A DNA stretch of 64,000 nt from Porpolomopsis calyptriformis (lineage: Eukaryota > Basidiomycota > Agaricomycetes > Agaricales > Hygrophoraceae). The translations under genes were made by a program, and so were the position numbers. The stretch's first letter is position 1; each line of letters begins with the position of its first letter. The stretch is taken from assembly GCA_951640195.1 (NCBI GenBank), contig OX621165.1:1426001-1490000 (forward strand). The letters are read 5' to 3'. This document shows, piece after piece, positions 19,819-32,751 of the stretch. The notes under the pieces were generated by a model. The model was not told the origin of the DNA, ran no database searches, and worked only from the letters and a program-made list of their open reading frames with translations.

Positions 19819-22800
19819 ATGTCTGATATCCCCCTACATTCTATCCGACGGAATAAAGCTGGTTACATCCCCATCATCGACGATTCGGACGATTATCCAG
19901 ACAACGGAACGGGAGCAGGTATGCCTGCAGCAACGAGAATAGCAGCGTCCTCTAGTGCTGCAAGACGATCCATCTTAAGAGGTAAACGGAAGGAGAGATA
20001 CACAGATAGTCCGGAAGAAGAGGCCAACTTACTCGGGGATGATCAATTGGAAGATGATCATTACGATGGTCCTCTTGCTCAGGAAATGCTCAGGGTTGAG
20101 AGTGCAACGAAGGTATGTTTTATTTCACCAAACTTTCGTCAATTCTGATAGTCCAGATAGCCTTCCCCACCTTCAGTTAATATCCGACCCGTCGCAAAGG
20201 ACACATCTAGAACCATTCCATTCAGACCATCAGGTATGAAATTGGTGTAAAGATCATTCAACAGTCACTTTGATTTTTTCCGAGGATAGACAAACTACAA
20301 AGCCGCTTCCCGCCTAATATCGTTCTGAATCAAAAATACAACGCCTTCACGTTCCTTCCCATTGTTTTTTATGAACAATTCAAGTTCTTTTTTAATCTCT
20401 ACTTTCTGCTGGTGGCATTGTCACAGTTCATACCAGCGCTGAAAATCGGTTCGTGTTTGTATTTTTGAATACATTCAAAAGCACCAAGTGTCTTCACAGG
20501 TTTTATCGCAACGTATATCGCGCCATTGGCATTTGTGCTTTGTGTTACAATGGGAAAGGAGGCTTACGATGACTACAAACGCCATCTTCGTGACCGCGAG
20601 GCTAATTCACAAAAATATCTTATTCTTCAACCCTCCCGCAACCCTTCTTCACACCGCTACATTGACGACGCACTTTACACGCGTTCCGTACCGTCGTCTT
20701 CCCTGAGAGTCGGTGATTTGATTCGTTTGGAAAAGAATCAACGGGTCCCCGCCGACCTCGTCCTCCTGCGTACTTCCGACTCCTCAGGGGCTTGCTTCAT
20801 ACGGACAGATCAGCTAGATGGAGAGACCGATTGGAAACTTCGAGTTGCCGTGCCCGCATGTCAGAAGTTGCCTTCGGAAGTTGATCTATTGACGTTGGAT
20901 GCTGAAGTCTACGGTTAGGATCTGACGCGAGTGCCTTTTAATTCATCGGTCCTCATAGTATCTTTCCTAGCCGACGGTCCGATCAAAGATATCAACTCCT
21001 TCATCGGCACATTCACAATCAATTCACCACCCACCTCAACTCCTAATCCCGAGAATGAAGTGCCCATGGTACCCGTCCCTGCAGCGGAGCCACTCACGGC
21101 CGAAAACGTACTCTGGTCCAATACTGTCCTTGCCGCAGGATCTGCTGTTGGATTCGTGATATATACAGGCTCAGAAACTCGGGCAGTGATGAACACAAGT
21201 CATCCGGCTACGAAAATAGGGTTGCTGGATTTGGAAATCAACAATCTTGCGAAAGTGGGTGCTTGTAATCTTGGCCAGATAGCTGAAAATTTTTAACACA
21301 TCTACAGATTCTTTGCGCTGTTACGTTTGCATTGTCCTTGGTTCTCGTGGCATTGAACGGCTTCCGCGGATTTTGGTACACCTATATTATTTCAGTTTTC
21401 CGCTTCTTGATTCTCTTCTCCTCCATCATCCCTATAAGGTATGCCAACTCACACAACTTGTTGTCGGTTGCACTCATCGAAAGTATAGCTTGCGTGTCAA
21501 CTTGGATATGGGTAAGACTGTCTACGCCCACCAAATCATGCATGACTCAGAGATCCCAAATACGATCGTTCGAACAAGCACTCTCCCCGAGGAGCTGGGA
21601 CGCATTGAGTATCTATTAAGTGATAAGACGGGCACACTCACACAGAATGGTACGCATTATATCTCATATTCACTGAAGTGGGATCCCGAGGTGCTTTTGA
21701 CAGAGATGGAGATGAAGAAGCTGCATATGGGAACAATGTCCTATGGATTCGACTCCATGGATGAAGTTACCCATCAATTAGCGATGGCCTTCGGCGCCAC
21801 AGCAGAGCAAGGTGAAGAACTAGAACTTCGTGTGTTCTTTTCTAATATTGATCGATAGGTCATACAAGACACGGATCGTTGACTACTGGTGCCCAACTTG
21901 CCACTCGAGGACGTAGAGACATGTCCTCGCGCGTTCGTGACGTCGTATTGAGTCTCGCGCTCTGCCACAACGTATCTGTCCATTGTTATACTACTCTACG
22001 TGCCTAATCTTATTTACATAGGTCACCCCGTTGAAAAACGATGACGGCACAATCACCTATCAAGCGTCTTCTCCGGACGAAGTCGCCATCGTCAAATGGA
22101 CGGAGTCCGTAGGGCTGACACTTGCCTTCCGTGATCGCACTCGCATTGAGCTACAGACGCCATTAGGTACACCTATCACGTTTGATATACTGGACATCTT
22201 CCCATTTACTTCGGAATCCAAGCGAATGGGTATAGTCGTTCGGGACACTCATTCGGGCGAGATCATCTTCCTGCAAAAAGGCGCTGATGTGGTCATGACA
22301 AAGATCGTCCAGCGAAACGACTGGCTCGAAGAAGAGACGGCTAACATGGCCCGAGAAGGACTACGGACGCTTGTCATGGCCCGCAAGCGGTTGAGCGCAC
22401 CGTTTTATTCAGAATTCAAGGAGCATCATCATCAAGCGAGCATTGCTGCAGAAGGGCGTAACGAGGCTATGGCCGAGGTCGTGGCGGAGTATCTGGAGCG
22501 AGACCTCGAATTGTTGGGGTTGACAGGTGTCGAGGACAAGCTCCAAGACGAGGTGAAGTCGACCTTGGAACTTTTACGAAACGCCGGTATCAAGATCTGG
22601 ATGTTGACTGGAGATAAGATCGAAACAGCAAGGTGTATTGCAATCTCGACAAAGTTGGTTGCACGGAATCAGTACATTCATGAAGTGGCCAAAAGTTCGT
22701 TCCATCTTTTCTTCATAATATAGACTCTGTCCTGACCTCAGAAATATAGTGAAGACCTCTGATCAAGTCCGCGACGAGCTGGAATTCCTACAGTCTAAGC

Positions 22801-24107
22801 TTGATTGCTGTCTGGTTATCGATGGAGATTCCTTGCAGGTTCGTTTTTTGTCCTTCTAGAAACCATTAACCTGAACGACAATTCACACATTCAGCTATGT
22901 CTTAATCTCTTCAAAAACGAGTTCATCGAGATTGCGACAAAACTTTCAGCCGTTGTTGCGTGTCGGTGCTCGCCGACACAAAAGGCTGATGTCGCACGCC
23001 TCATTCGGTTTCATACCAAAAAGAGAGTTTGTTGTATTGGGGATGGTGGTAACGATGTCAGTATGATACAAGCAGCGGATGTTGGTGCGTTGTCCATCTC
23101 TCTGCCATTCTGAACCAGTGATATTCATTCTGTAAAAGGTGTAGGTATTGTGGGGAAAGAAGGAAAACAGGCGTCTCTAGCTGCCGACTTTTCTGTCACA
23201 CAATTCAGCTATCTGACCAAGCTGTTACTGTGGCATGGTCGTAACTCATACAGACGCTCGGCTAAACTCGCACAATTCGTCATTCACCGGGGCTTAATCA
23301 TCTCGATCATGCAGGCTGTTTTTTCTGCCATTTTCTATTTTGCGCCGATAGCTCTGTATCAAGGATGGCTGATGGTGGGATATGCCACTATTTACACAAT
23401 GGCGCCAGTTTTTTCATTGATTTTGGATCGAGACGTCAGTGAAGACTTGGCGTTGTTGTACCCCGAGTTATACAAGGAATTGACCAAGGTGAGGGGTCTC
23501 GGAGGGCGGGGTAGCATGTGCAGGTGTTGACCATTTGAATTTACAGGGCCGAGCGTTATCCTATAAAACGTTTTTTGAATGGTTGATGATCAGTGTGTAT
23601 CAGGGTAAGCCGCTGATTAGCCACAAGCGCTATAATCATGAAAATAACAACTTTTTTCCCTAGGTGCCGCTATCATGATCATGTCACTCGTGCTTTTCGA
23701 GAACGAGTTTCTTCATATTGTGTCAATATCGTTCACAGCTCTTATTCTCAACGAGCTCATTATGGTCGCACTGGAAATTACTACATGGTAAACGGATCTC
23801 ACCCATCGACTGTTCCCTCTTGTTGACCTGTCACCCAGGCATGTGTATATGGCCGTCTCTGAGATTGTCACGCTCTTTTTCTATATTATTAGTATTGCAT
23901 TTCTGCCGGAATACTTTGGTATGTCCTCGTCAACTCTTATCGGTCCAACCTTCCCTCACATCCCATATCGCAGATCTCTCATTTGTAGCCACACTCGGAT
24001 TTGCTTGGAAAGTGGCGGTTATCGTTGCGGTCAGCGCCCTTCCGCTGTATATCATCAAAGTCATTCATAGTAGAATTTCACCTGCGGCCTCAAGTAAATT
24101 ATTGTAG
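19819..24107 (+). CDS. NEO1: P4-type ATPase (phospholipid flippase), Neo1/ATP9 group
   Basis: A many-exon gene with about 13 short introns. Hallmarks in order: SRTIPF then [16 protein letters not shown] before the first membrane segments, [16 protein letters not shown] in the actuator domain, [14 protein letters not shown] (phosphorylated Asp near 21622), [16 protein letters not shown] and [10 protein letters not shown] in the nucleotide domain, [11 protein letters not shown], and [16 protein letters not shown] followed by the C-terminal membrane segments. [20 protein letters not shown] and the DGETDWKLR form point to the Neo1/ATP9 branch, which works without a Cdc50 partner in Golgi and endosomes and moves aminophospholipids to the cytosolic leaflet. 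The start at 19819 gives an acidic cytosolic N-terminus. The second exon is very short, with its acceptor inferred at about 20199. Confidence 0.9.
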
Positions 24108-24309
24108 CTCATTGGTTTGACTGATCTCCCCCGCCTGAAGTGGATCTTTTTATAATGTATTGGCTCATGTTAGTGTAATGCTTAGTCGGATGAGACAATC
24201 TTGGAGTGCGAAGCAAGCAATAAGAAGGAAGTGGGTGAAAGAAGAAGGAAGGACAAAGAAGGAAAAATGCAACATTGCAAATGTACTAGACCCTGTCCCC
24301 TCCCAGCCT

Positions 24310-25150
24310 TCAACTTCCGCCAGAATGAGGTGGAAGGGCATTATGAGAAAGAGGATAGAGATTACCAGACGGATGCCATTCAGAACCGGAAGCACCGGCA
24401 GGATTTCCCCACAGAGAATTCCCAACGGGAACTGCAGAAGGAGGAGGATGAGGTGACACAAACCCAGGCGGGGGGGGTGGTCCCCACGGGGTTCGAATTA
24501 TATTTTCACCGACTGCCGAACGAGGGCTGCCCGGACCCCAGCCCTGGCCAACAGCACCAGCATTGACGCGCCGGCCAGGGGGTGGTACAACCTCATCGTC
24601 GTCTGCGGCAAGCGCGGACGAACCCAAGACGCCCTTGGGACTTGGGGAACGGCGGATGGGCGAGCCGGAGCCGGATGTTGTCGCATTTTCGCCACCCGTA
24701 GGCCGTGCGATGGGTGCGATGGGCCGAGCAACGGGGCCTGGGTCGGGGATGGACGCGCGCCTGTTGGGAACGGAGGGGGCGTTCATGGTTGACGAGGAGG
24801 CCGTTAGTGGTGTCTTGGGGGGGCCGATGGGCGTGGTGGGGACCAGTCCGCGGGAGTAGCTCGGGTCGAAGGGGGGTGCGCCGGCACTGAAATTCCGGGG
24901 AAGGGCACTGGACGCGAGCGAGAGCGGTGGGGCTGGCTGCATCGAGGGTGCCGGGGGGAAGCCGTAGGGAGAAGGGGAGTACGGGCCGCGCGGGGAGATG
25001 GTGGCAGGGGGTAACATACCCGGTGGGCCTTGTGGGTACAACGGCGCAGGTGGAGGGGCCAGCTGCGGTGGGACTTGAGGAGCGATTGACGTCTGCGGTT
25101 GCGAGGGGGGTACAATGACAGGCCTTTGCAGCTGGGGCTGAGGGTGAGCC

Positions 25151-25183
<33 letters not shown>

Positions 25184-27531
25184 GGAGGCTGCGGTTGTTG
25201 TTGTGGAGGCTGGCGCGGTGGGTGAGGGGCAGGTTGTACAGCAGGAAGCGTGGGCTTGTTGAGGATCTTCTTGGGTGGGGCGCCATTCGGAGCCGGAGAA
25301 CGTTGGGAGGACCCTGGTGTTGGCGCATTGCGAGGAGAAGCAGGGGCACGTGCGTTTCTGCTGGGCGCGGCAACACGTTGCTGCTGCTGCTGTTGAGCAA
25401 GACGTTCGCGAGCCTCCTTCTCTTCTTTCTCCTTTGCGAGTCTCTCCTTCTCCTCCCTCTCCTGCTGCTCGCGCTTTGCTGCGGCAGCTTTCTCGGCGGC
25501 AAGCTTCGCCTCCCTTTCGTCGCGTGCCTTGCGTTCCTTTTCCTCTCTTTCACGTCGCTCCGTTTTCAGTTTGTCCTCCCGCTCCTTGCGCTTGCGCTCC
25601 CGTTCAGCTTCACGCTCTTTGTCGTCCGCAAGACGTTTGCGACGCTCTTCCTCCTTGCGCTGCTTCTCCTCTTCTTGTGCCCTTCGAGCAGCCTCGCGAC
25701 GCAAGCGTTCCTCCTCCCGTTTCTTGCGCTGTTCTTCTTCCAGTGCGGCTTGCTTGGCCTTGAGGGCAGCCTCTTCCGCTGCTTTCTCTGCAGCCTTCAG
25801 CGCCTTTTCTTCCTCCTTTGCTTGCTTTTGTAGCCTGTTGGACCCAGTCAACATAATGGATTGTGCAGCAAAACGAGTGGAAATGCCTACCTCTTCTTAT
25901 CCTTCTTCTTCTGGTTCTGCGTCTGTTTCTTAGCCTCGCGTTCCTTTGACATTTTGTCTTCGTCCTCAAGCTCACGTAAGAGTTGCAGCTGGCGCTCCTG
26001 CGCAACACGCTCACGGTACGCCTGCAGCACACGCTGCTCGAACATGCGCGCAGCAAAGATGGAGAACATGCGCTTGCCTTCTTCCATCTTTTGATCTTCA
26101 GTCATGGCCTGTGGAGTACGTCCGGGGTGAGCATACATCAAGACACCAGAGTGGAAGGTGGACCTCTTCCTCTTCCTCCTCTTCGTCATCCTCCTCCTCC
26201 TCCTCCTCTTCTTCTTCTTCCCCATCGTCATCTTCCTCTTCTTCGCTATCATCCTCTACGTCCGCGGCAGCCTCTTCCTCACGTTGCATGCGTCGCTCTG
26301 CAAGCTGCTCCATCATCTCCAAAAACTTCTGTCCGTCGTTCTTGAGTAGATCGTCAGCGACAGTGAGAATATTACCTGGCCCTGCAAAGGCATGACCGTC
26401 AGCGAACAGAGAGAGCGCAAACAGAAAAATATAAAATAAGAACACGTGCCGGTCACGGCGAGACCGTTTCCAAGATTGAATAATCCTTCACGACCGTTCA
26501 TCCTTGGGCCATTTACTGGAGCAACCCTCCGACCCGTGCGAGGGTCAATATTCGCCGGCACCGTTTGACGCCCACGTTGAGCCTTGACGTGTTCTTCTTC
26601 ACCTTCACCGTCATCTTCGTCTTCATCCTCCTCTTCCTCCTCCTCTTCATCATATTCTTCCTCCTCTTCGCAATCCTCACCGTCGTCATCAGACTCACCA
26701 TCGACCTGCGCGGGTGTCTGCACTACCTGCTTCGCTGCGCCTTTTCGGCCGTTAGTGTTCGTGTTCGGGACCGTATTTGGCGTGGCGGTGGCGGACTTGG
26801 GTCGGGATGCTGGCGGATGCGGGTGGAGGGGCTTTGGATGACCGATGACCGCACCGTTCTTGTCTAGTTCTACGCTTCCCGGGAAGGGACCCGGACCGGG
26901 CGGAGGAGGTATGGTGCCACCGGATGAGACGTATCGCTGCTGGTAGTTCGCGTACTGTTCTAGCTCCTCGTAATAAGCATCGTACAGTACCTCGAGCTCT
27001 TCCTCAATAGCATTCCTATCATCACGAGCGAGAGACGGGGCGAAAAGTGAAGAAAGGAAAGGTCAGAGAGGTGCTGGGTCAGCAGAGTAGGCGGAAAGGC
27101 ACACACCGCTTCCGGCCACAGACAGCACAGCTGCAGCTGTGCCTCTGCTGCTCCTTCATTTTTCTGAGGACGGTGTCTTTCTCGATCTTGACCAGGCTTC
27201 GACGCTCATCCTCAGAGAGATTGAGCCAAAACTCTTTGATGCGCTCACGTTCCTCGAGTGTGCTCGTGCTCCAGATCTTGTTGGCCTTTGAAGCAGACTG
27301 GACGGAGGGAGAATTTGAAGCAGGCGGACGGGGTTTGTGAGGAACGGAAGGGTTCGAGGACGGAGGCGATGGATGGTGATGGGGATGATTGTGGGGGTAA
27401 GGATGAGGAGGGAGGGGTGCTTTCGAGGCAGCACGGGCAGTCCTTGACTGTGGTTGGGATGTTGCCATTGCAGGAGATGGCGCGTAGGACATTGGCTGCT
27501 TTCCTTTGCCCGACGAGCGAGTGCTGGTCAT
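24310..27531 (-). CDS. NST1: Nst1-like stress response protein
   Basis: About five exons on the minus strand (first exon 27531-27107, second from 27015). The Nst1 signature is split by intron 1: REFW-type helix, [31 protein letters not shown], then [19 protein letters not shown]. Long acidic runs follow, then [38 protein letters not shown], a Lys/Arg/Glu coiled coil of roughly 150 residues, and a Pro/Gln-rich tail with a run of about ten Gln. Yeast Nst1 influences salt tolerance and associates with P-bodies and splicing factors; the role here is by family only. The donor of intron 2 is unclear: either GC (ACCG|GCACGT near 26450) or a weak GT. The opposite strand shows long Ser- and Leu-rich open frames that are only shadows of the repeats. 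Confidence 0.85.
25150..25181. repeat. CAA/TTG trinucleotide repeat (poly-Gln in Nst1)
   Basis: About ten TTG triplets on the + strand encode a Gln run in the Nst1 tail. A shorter interrupted run follows at about 25194-25205. The length is probably variable between strains. Confidence 0.85.
26165..26290. repeat. GAG/GAA-rich low-complexity tract (acidic run of Nst1)
   Basis: Purine-rich on the minus strand, coding almost only Glu and Asp; a second such tract lies at about 26590-26710. One intron donor of Nst1 lies near the left edge (about 26160), which makes the exact junction hard to call. Confidence 0.75.
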
Positions 27532-27919
27532 TTGGCTTTACCACGCTGTTTGGCTCTCAAAAAAGACTGAACCAGAAAATGGCAATAAATTATATTCGTG
27601 GGAAATTAATTCGGTCCCAATTAAAGCGGAGATCAAACTCTTTACTCTCAACCACGGTGCGTCTCCTTTCTCCTTTCTCCATCCACATGATGAGCTCCAA
27701 TCCATCTATCAGTTATCCCTGTCTTAACTTACTGTCGACACATTTGGCTCTGATATCCTCTCATCCATCCAGATACATGTTACTGACTCGTCTCTCCCAG
27801 GACCACCCGTCGTAGTGTACCTTATCGTACAGATCGATAACGCCTGCCCTAAGCCCTGCCATTTCAGTTGATTTTAAGTGATCACTGCATCCGAATTAAC
27901 TGTACCTTCTTACACCATC
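27532..27919. promoter_or_regulatory. shared divergent promoter of NST1 and eEF1B-gamma
   Basis: 388 bp separate two start codons pointing away from each other. No other gene fits. Pyrimidine-rich stretches lie before the eEF1B-gamma start at 27920, as is usual for highly expressed fungal translation genes. Confidence 0.5.
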
Positions 27920-29475
27920 ATGACATCCATTGGCACCCTCTGGCCTGTCGGTAGTTCTGGCAAAATCGTACACCTCGTATTTTCTCGTATACACCCCTCC
28001 ATCTCACCGTCTTCTCGCACAGATTCGCGCCGTAGCAGCGCACTGCGGATTTGTCCTTGATGCCCCAGAAAACTACACTCACATGGTAGACAACCTAAAG
28101 CCCGAGTTCCTGGCTAAGTTTCCCCATGGCAAAATTCCTGCCTTTGAATCTAAGGATGGTTTCTGCCTCACTGAGGGTGCCGCTATTGCTCGGTACAGTA
28201 GGTCACACACTTACACAAACCACGTATTTTCGTGCTGATTCATTGATTTCTAGTCGCAGCACTCGCGCCCAATTTCGGATTGCTAGGCACAACCCTCCAA
28301 GATTCCGCTCTCGTCGATCAATGGGTTCATCTCACCGAATCGGAAATGGCGGTAAATACGTATCTCATCTTCCGCCTTGTAACGGGCAAGGTCGTTCCCT
28401 ACGCCAAACCAGTCAGTTTCTGAAAAATGCATTAATAATATCCCAACTTGATGCCCTTTTTTTCTCAGCTGCACACAACACTGTCTCAAGCGGAACAACG
28501 CGCCATCGCAACTCTCGACAAACATCTCTCCACACGCACCTTCTTCGTTGGCGAACGCATCACACTGGCTGACATCGCCGTCGCGGCTTACACACAGCGT
28601 GCAGTCGCGATCACCCTCGGCGCCCAGGAACGCGCCAAATATCCTCATCTCATGCGACACCTAGACACCCTTGTAAACCAACCCAAACTCAAAAGCGTCT
28701 TTGGCGAGACCGAGTACATCGACAAGCCCATGCAATACGTCCCTCCCCCCAAGGAGAAAAAGGAGACCAAGCCCGCGCCTCCCGTCCAAGCTCCCAAACC
28801 CGAGAAGAAACCCAAGGCGAAGGAGACGGTGGATGACGAAGAAGAGGAAGAACCTCTTGTTCCCGCAGAGCCCAAGGTCAGAAACCCGCTTGATGACCTC
28901 CCAAAATCCACGTTCAACCTCGAAGACTGGAAACGTGCGTACTCCAATAAGGAGACTCGCGGTCCTGACGGATCATTGGAATGGTTCTACAACAAGTGCG
29001 TTCATACACTACACACGCTCTCCCCCGTCTAATACCCCACTCCCTCACCTCGACAGCTTCGACCCTCAAGGGTTCTCCATCTGGCGCGTTGACTTCAAGT
29101 ACAACGACGAGCTCACGCTCACCTTCATGTCCTCCAACCAAGTCGGTGGGTTCTTCAACCGTCTCGAGGCCTCGCGCAAGTACCTCTTCGGTTCCGTCGG
29201 CGTCCTCGGCCAGTCGAACAACTCCGTCATCGCGGGCGTGTTCATCCTCCGCGGGCAGGACGTCAAGGGCGTCATCGACGCCGCTCCGGACTGGGAATCT
29301 TACTCGTATACGAAACTTGATCTCGCCGATGATGCCCACAAGTCCTTCTTTGAGGCTGCTCTCGCTTGGGATTTAGAAATCAATGGCAAGAAGTGGGCGG
29401 ATGGGAAGAATGTCAGTTTCTGGCTTTTTTTTGTTTTTCCATTACTGACGTGATACCTTGCGACAGTTCAAGTAA
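27920..29475 (+). CDS. TEF4: translation elongation factor eEF1B gamma subunit
   Basis: Six exons (27920-27967, 28023-28197, 28254-28411, 28469-28995, 29057-29411, 29467-29475) give 423 residues. The N-terminal GST-like domain runs from MTSIGTLWPV through KPEFLAKFPHGKIPAFES and LTEGAAIARYI to ERITLADIAVAAYTQ. A charged Lys/Glu/Pro linker follows (about residues 225-270). The C-terminal EF1G domain contains STFNLEDWKRAYSN, GFSIWRVDFKYNDELTLTFM and SVGVLGQSNNSVIAGVFILR. The subunit anchors the nucleotide-exchange complex that recharges eEF1A with GTP. The last exon codes only for Phe-Lys-stop. The symbol follows yeast use (TEF4/CAM1). Confidence 0.93.
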
Positions 29476-29708
29476 TTTTTTTTGCCGCTCATGTGTGGCG
29501 AGGGGGGAAGATATTGATTGTCCAAGTAGTGACACACAACATGATTTGTATAAGACAGCATAAGATTTGTAACGCTAAAAAGTAAACGATAACTGATGCA
29601 CACCCTCTCCAACATCATGGCAACTATGGGTGGGAATCATCACATTAAACATGCATACCAGTCTAGTATATGACAACAAAAAAGGATATGGTAAATGAAA
29701 GTGTTCTT

Positions 29709-32163
29709 CTATGTCGCACGATTTTCACCCGAACTCGAGCTCCTCAACACCGGACTTGGCAATCCCCTGGCCATCCTACTCGAGTCGTACGCCCCCGCCG
29801 CAGTCGAGGTAAACTCTCCAGCGGGGGCGAGCTCGAGGTCCTGACCCCCCTCAGCCTCATCTTCACTCCCACCCGGGGTCTCCCCACCGCCGCCTCCCCC
29901 TCCGCCTTCTATCACCAAGCCTCCGAGCGCAGACGACCGACGGGCCTTGCGGGCGTGGAACGTCCGGCTCGCCGTCGCGTTCGAAAACAGCGGGAGGAGA
30001 TACCGTTCGTCCAGTGCTTGGAACCACTTCCCGTCTTCGCCTACGCCACTCACGGCTCCTGCTCCTGCTCCTGCTGTTGTTGAGGGGACCGAGGCCGAGC
30101 CACCCCCGCCAGAGGGATCCGACGCCTGGCGGCCCCCAGACAAGTGAGATGGCCGTGTAGGCGACGCCATTGGTAGAACCTCTCCAGGGTCCGAATCAAG
30201 GGAGTCCGAGGAAGCGGCTGAGAACACCGTTTGGTTGTTGCCGAGCGGGGAAGGCGTCTGTGCGTGGTGATTGTAGTTTCTAGTGGCGTAATGTGACCCG
30301 ATCCTCCCAGCGGCCGCACTGCGATGTAGATGGTGGTAATCCGGATCATCATCACGATACCGTCCCCACCGCCCACCACCACCCCCGTTGAGGCTTCTCC
30401 GAGACCACGCATTCCTGCTTAACTGGGCATCCTCCTCGTCACTGCTGCTTGCCGCTTCGTCCTCAACGCCGGTCCGGATCCCCAATATCTCTAGGATCCT
30501 CGAGGTCGTGCCCCCAAAGAGCACGACGGTGAGAACGACGACGATGAGCACCGTTGTCCGCAGGATTTGCGCATTGTGTCCCTTGAAGCCGGCCGCGAGG
30601 GCGACGCCGACGGCCCCGCGCAGGCCAGCCCAGAATAGCATCATCTGGTAGGAGTGAGGGAGTTCCTCCGTACGCTGGCCGCGGGCATGCTTATGGAAGA
30701 AATTGATGGCCTCCGATAAGGGAAACACGGCGGCGTATCGGGTGAAGATGACCGCGATGGTGGTGATGACGATGAAGACAGGCTTGACGTAGCTAGTGAC
30801 GGGTTCCGAGGTTGGGGGGCTGGTGAAGAGCGATAGGCCAAGATAAATGAAGATGAAGTTCTCCGAGAGCTGGGCCAAGGTTCCGAATATATATTTGCTT
30901 GTGCGTTGGGTCCGTCGAGACATCGTGTGATAGGCGTAGTGTTTTAATGTGATACCGCAGAACAATAGGGATACGATCCCTGACATGGAGAGTCCGTTAG
31001 AGAGGAAGTAACATGTATACGCGGCGAGCGCAACCAGGCATGATTCGATCGAGGGATACATGTTAAGAGAAGAGTGTTTGAGTACCAAAGACATTGCGAG
31101 CCCACATACGACGCCAAGGGCCATCGAGACGCTGAAAGACAGCAAGAATATACCAATACCGTGAAGAATAGAGTGCATGTGTATCTCAGACCCACGAAAC
31201 TGAGTCAAAGTTCTATCACAACATGTTAAACAATGCCTCTTCTACTGCAGAAAAATGGCGATAGACTTACTCGTACATGACAATACTTACGGCATCATTC
31301 AGCAGACTCTCGCCAAAAATAATGCTGTACAATTTTGGATCAACCTTGTATTGGTTGAAGATGGCAAGGATGGTCACAGGGTCCGTAGCAGATAGCGTGG
31401 AACCAAAAATCAGACATTCTAGTCTGGTTAACTCGAAGGATTCAAGACCCAAGAGTGAGTATATATAGACTAGCACACTGTCCTGCAAGTGATAAGCACC
31501 ACACGAATATGAACTCGTCAAGTGTTCAAGAATGCTTACCCCACTCCGACTGCGGATATGAATGTTCCGAGGAAGGCAAATATTAGAATGGAGCTAAAGT
31601 TTCGGAAAAAGTTTTCCTGGCGCCATTTGTTCTAAGCTAACATGCGAGATGACCTGTAAGGAACACCTTACTTGTCTCAGTTCGTACCCAGAGTTCAAAA
31701 TGATTGGGGGTAGCAAAAGATTGAAGAAGAGGGTGTGCTTAAAAGTCTATGAAAGGCATGTTTCAGTATAACGCTTGTGAATAGAGTGGGGTAGCAACAG
31801 AACCCTCCAACTAATGGTAATCCGGAGGGTCATTGAATAGAATGAACTTTCGCCTTCGGGTAGAAATACGATCCCATTACAAGATGAATGATGGATGCTC
31901 ACCAGCATTTCTCTTATCATAGTCCCTGGCGCAAGTCTGACGGTGAATCCCACTAACATTCCTGCAAATATCGATACAAGGGTCTCGTGCACGGCACGTA
32001 TGCGTTTTATTTGAAGATAGTACGACGTCCAGAGAGAGAGGATGAGAAGCATGCAGACCAGGAAGAGAGACCATGACGAGTAGTATTCTTCTTCTTCTGC
32101 GGGAGCTCCTGAAGGCGACGGCGTCGCTGCCGCGAGCGTCAAAGAGCCTGAGCTGAGTGACAT
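29709..32163 (-). CDS. NHX1: Na+(K+)/H+ exchanger, NHX/NHE family
   Basis: Multi-exon minus-strand gene; the first exon runs 32163-31903 and the last long exon ends at 29709. An acidic N-terminus precedes a first hydrophobic segment ([20 protein letters not shown]). Family blocks include [29 protein letters not shown] (amiloride-site region), [14 protein letters not shown] and [18 protein letters not shown] with the ion-binding ND/E motif. Later come [12 protein letters not shown] and [14 protein letters not shown]. This is the endosomal/vacuolar type that trades cytosolic Na+ or K+ for luminal protons. The cytosolic tail (about 230 residues) is Gly-, Ser- and His-rich and disordered, ending soon after a nine-Gly stretch and an acidic patch. 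Confidence 0.9.
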
Positions 32164-32751
32164 GGGAAGCGTTGAAGTGCCTTATGTAAGTTGGTCTTGA
32201 GAACATGAATCTGAACCAGCATCCGCTCCTGCAGACTACATCGGGTGCCTTGACGCCTTCTCCTGTGTCAATTTCTCACTGGGAAAACATTGGGACTGAC
32301 ACGACTTCAAACCGGACCTTTATCTTAACACCACTGTCGGGTACTCCTACGTGTCTAGTGGTATAAATAATCTCAAAAGGAACTAGACGCTCTATTGGGT
32401 GCGGAGACACGACGATCACAGGGGTACGATGACTTACTGGAGGATGCAAATTATGCATGTCTGGCGAGGTTGACGATGCCATTATTCTCCTGGCTTTTCA
32501 TCACGAAGGGTTCGATGTTAATCACTCAATGTCCACAAGACTTTTCCCCAACCTTACCTGTAAATGCTCCTGTTCAAGCATTTCTCAGCAGATGGTTCAT
32601 CTTGCACAGGCGGGAGGAGACACCGAAGAGCTCACAACCAAAGTCTTTACGGAGATTGAGGAGGGGCCAGAGAGTATAGCAAAGGTCTGGATAATCTAGA
32701 TATGTTGGGTAGATAGCACTTGGTAATTACTTTTCAACCCCTGGCAGTGCA
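32164..32751. other. intergenic region between NHX and OXA1
   Basis: 588 bp upstream of the NHX start and downstream of the OXA1 stop; both genes lie on the minus strand. Small open frames here (for example 32457-32699) show no similarity I recognise. It presumably holds the NHX promoter. Confidence 0.45.

Noticed and set aside
25099..26395. Long + strand open frames rich in Leu or Ser opposite Nst1
   Set aside because: They are antisense readings of Glu/Lys/Gln low-complexity coding sequence and show no domain, start context or splice logic.
29670..30147. + strand open frames opposite the NHX tail
   Set aside because: They lie entirely over the Gly/Ser-rich coding tail of the exchanger and have no independent support.
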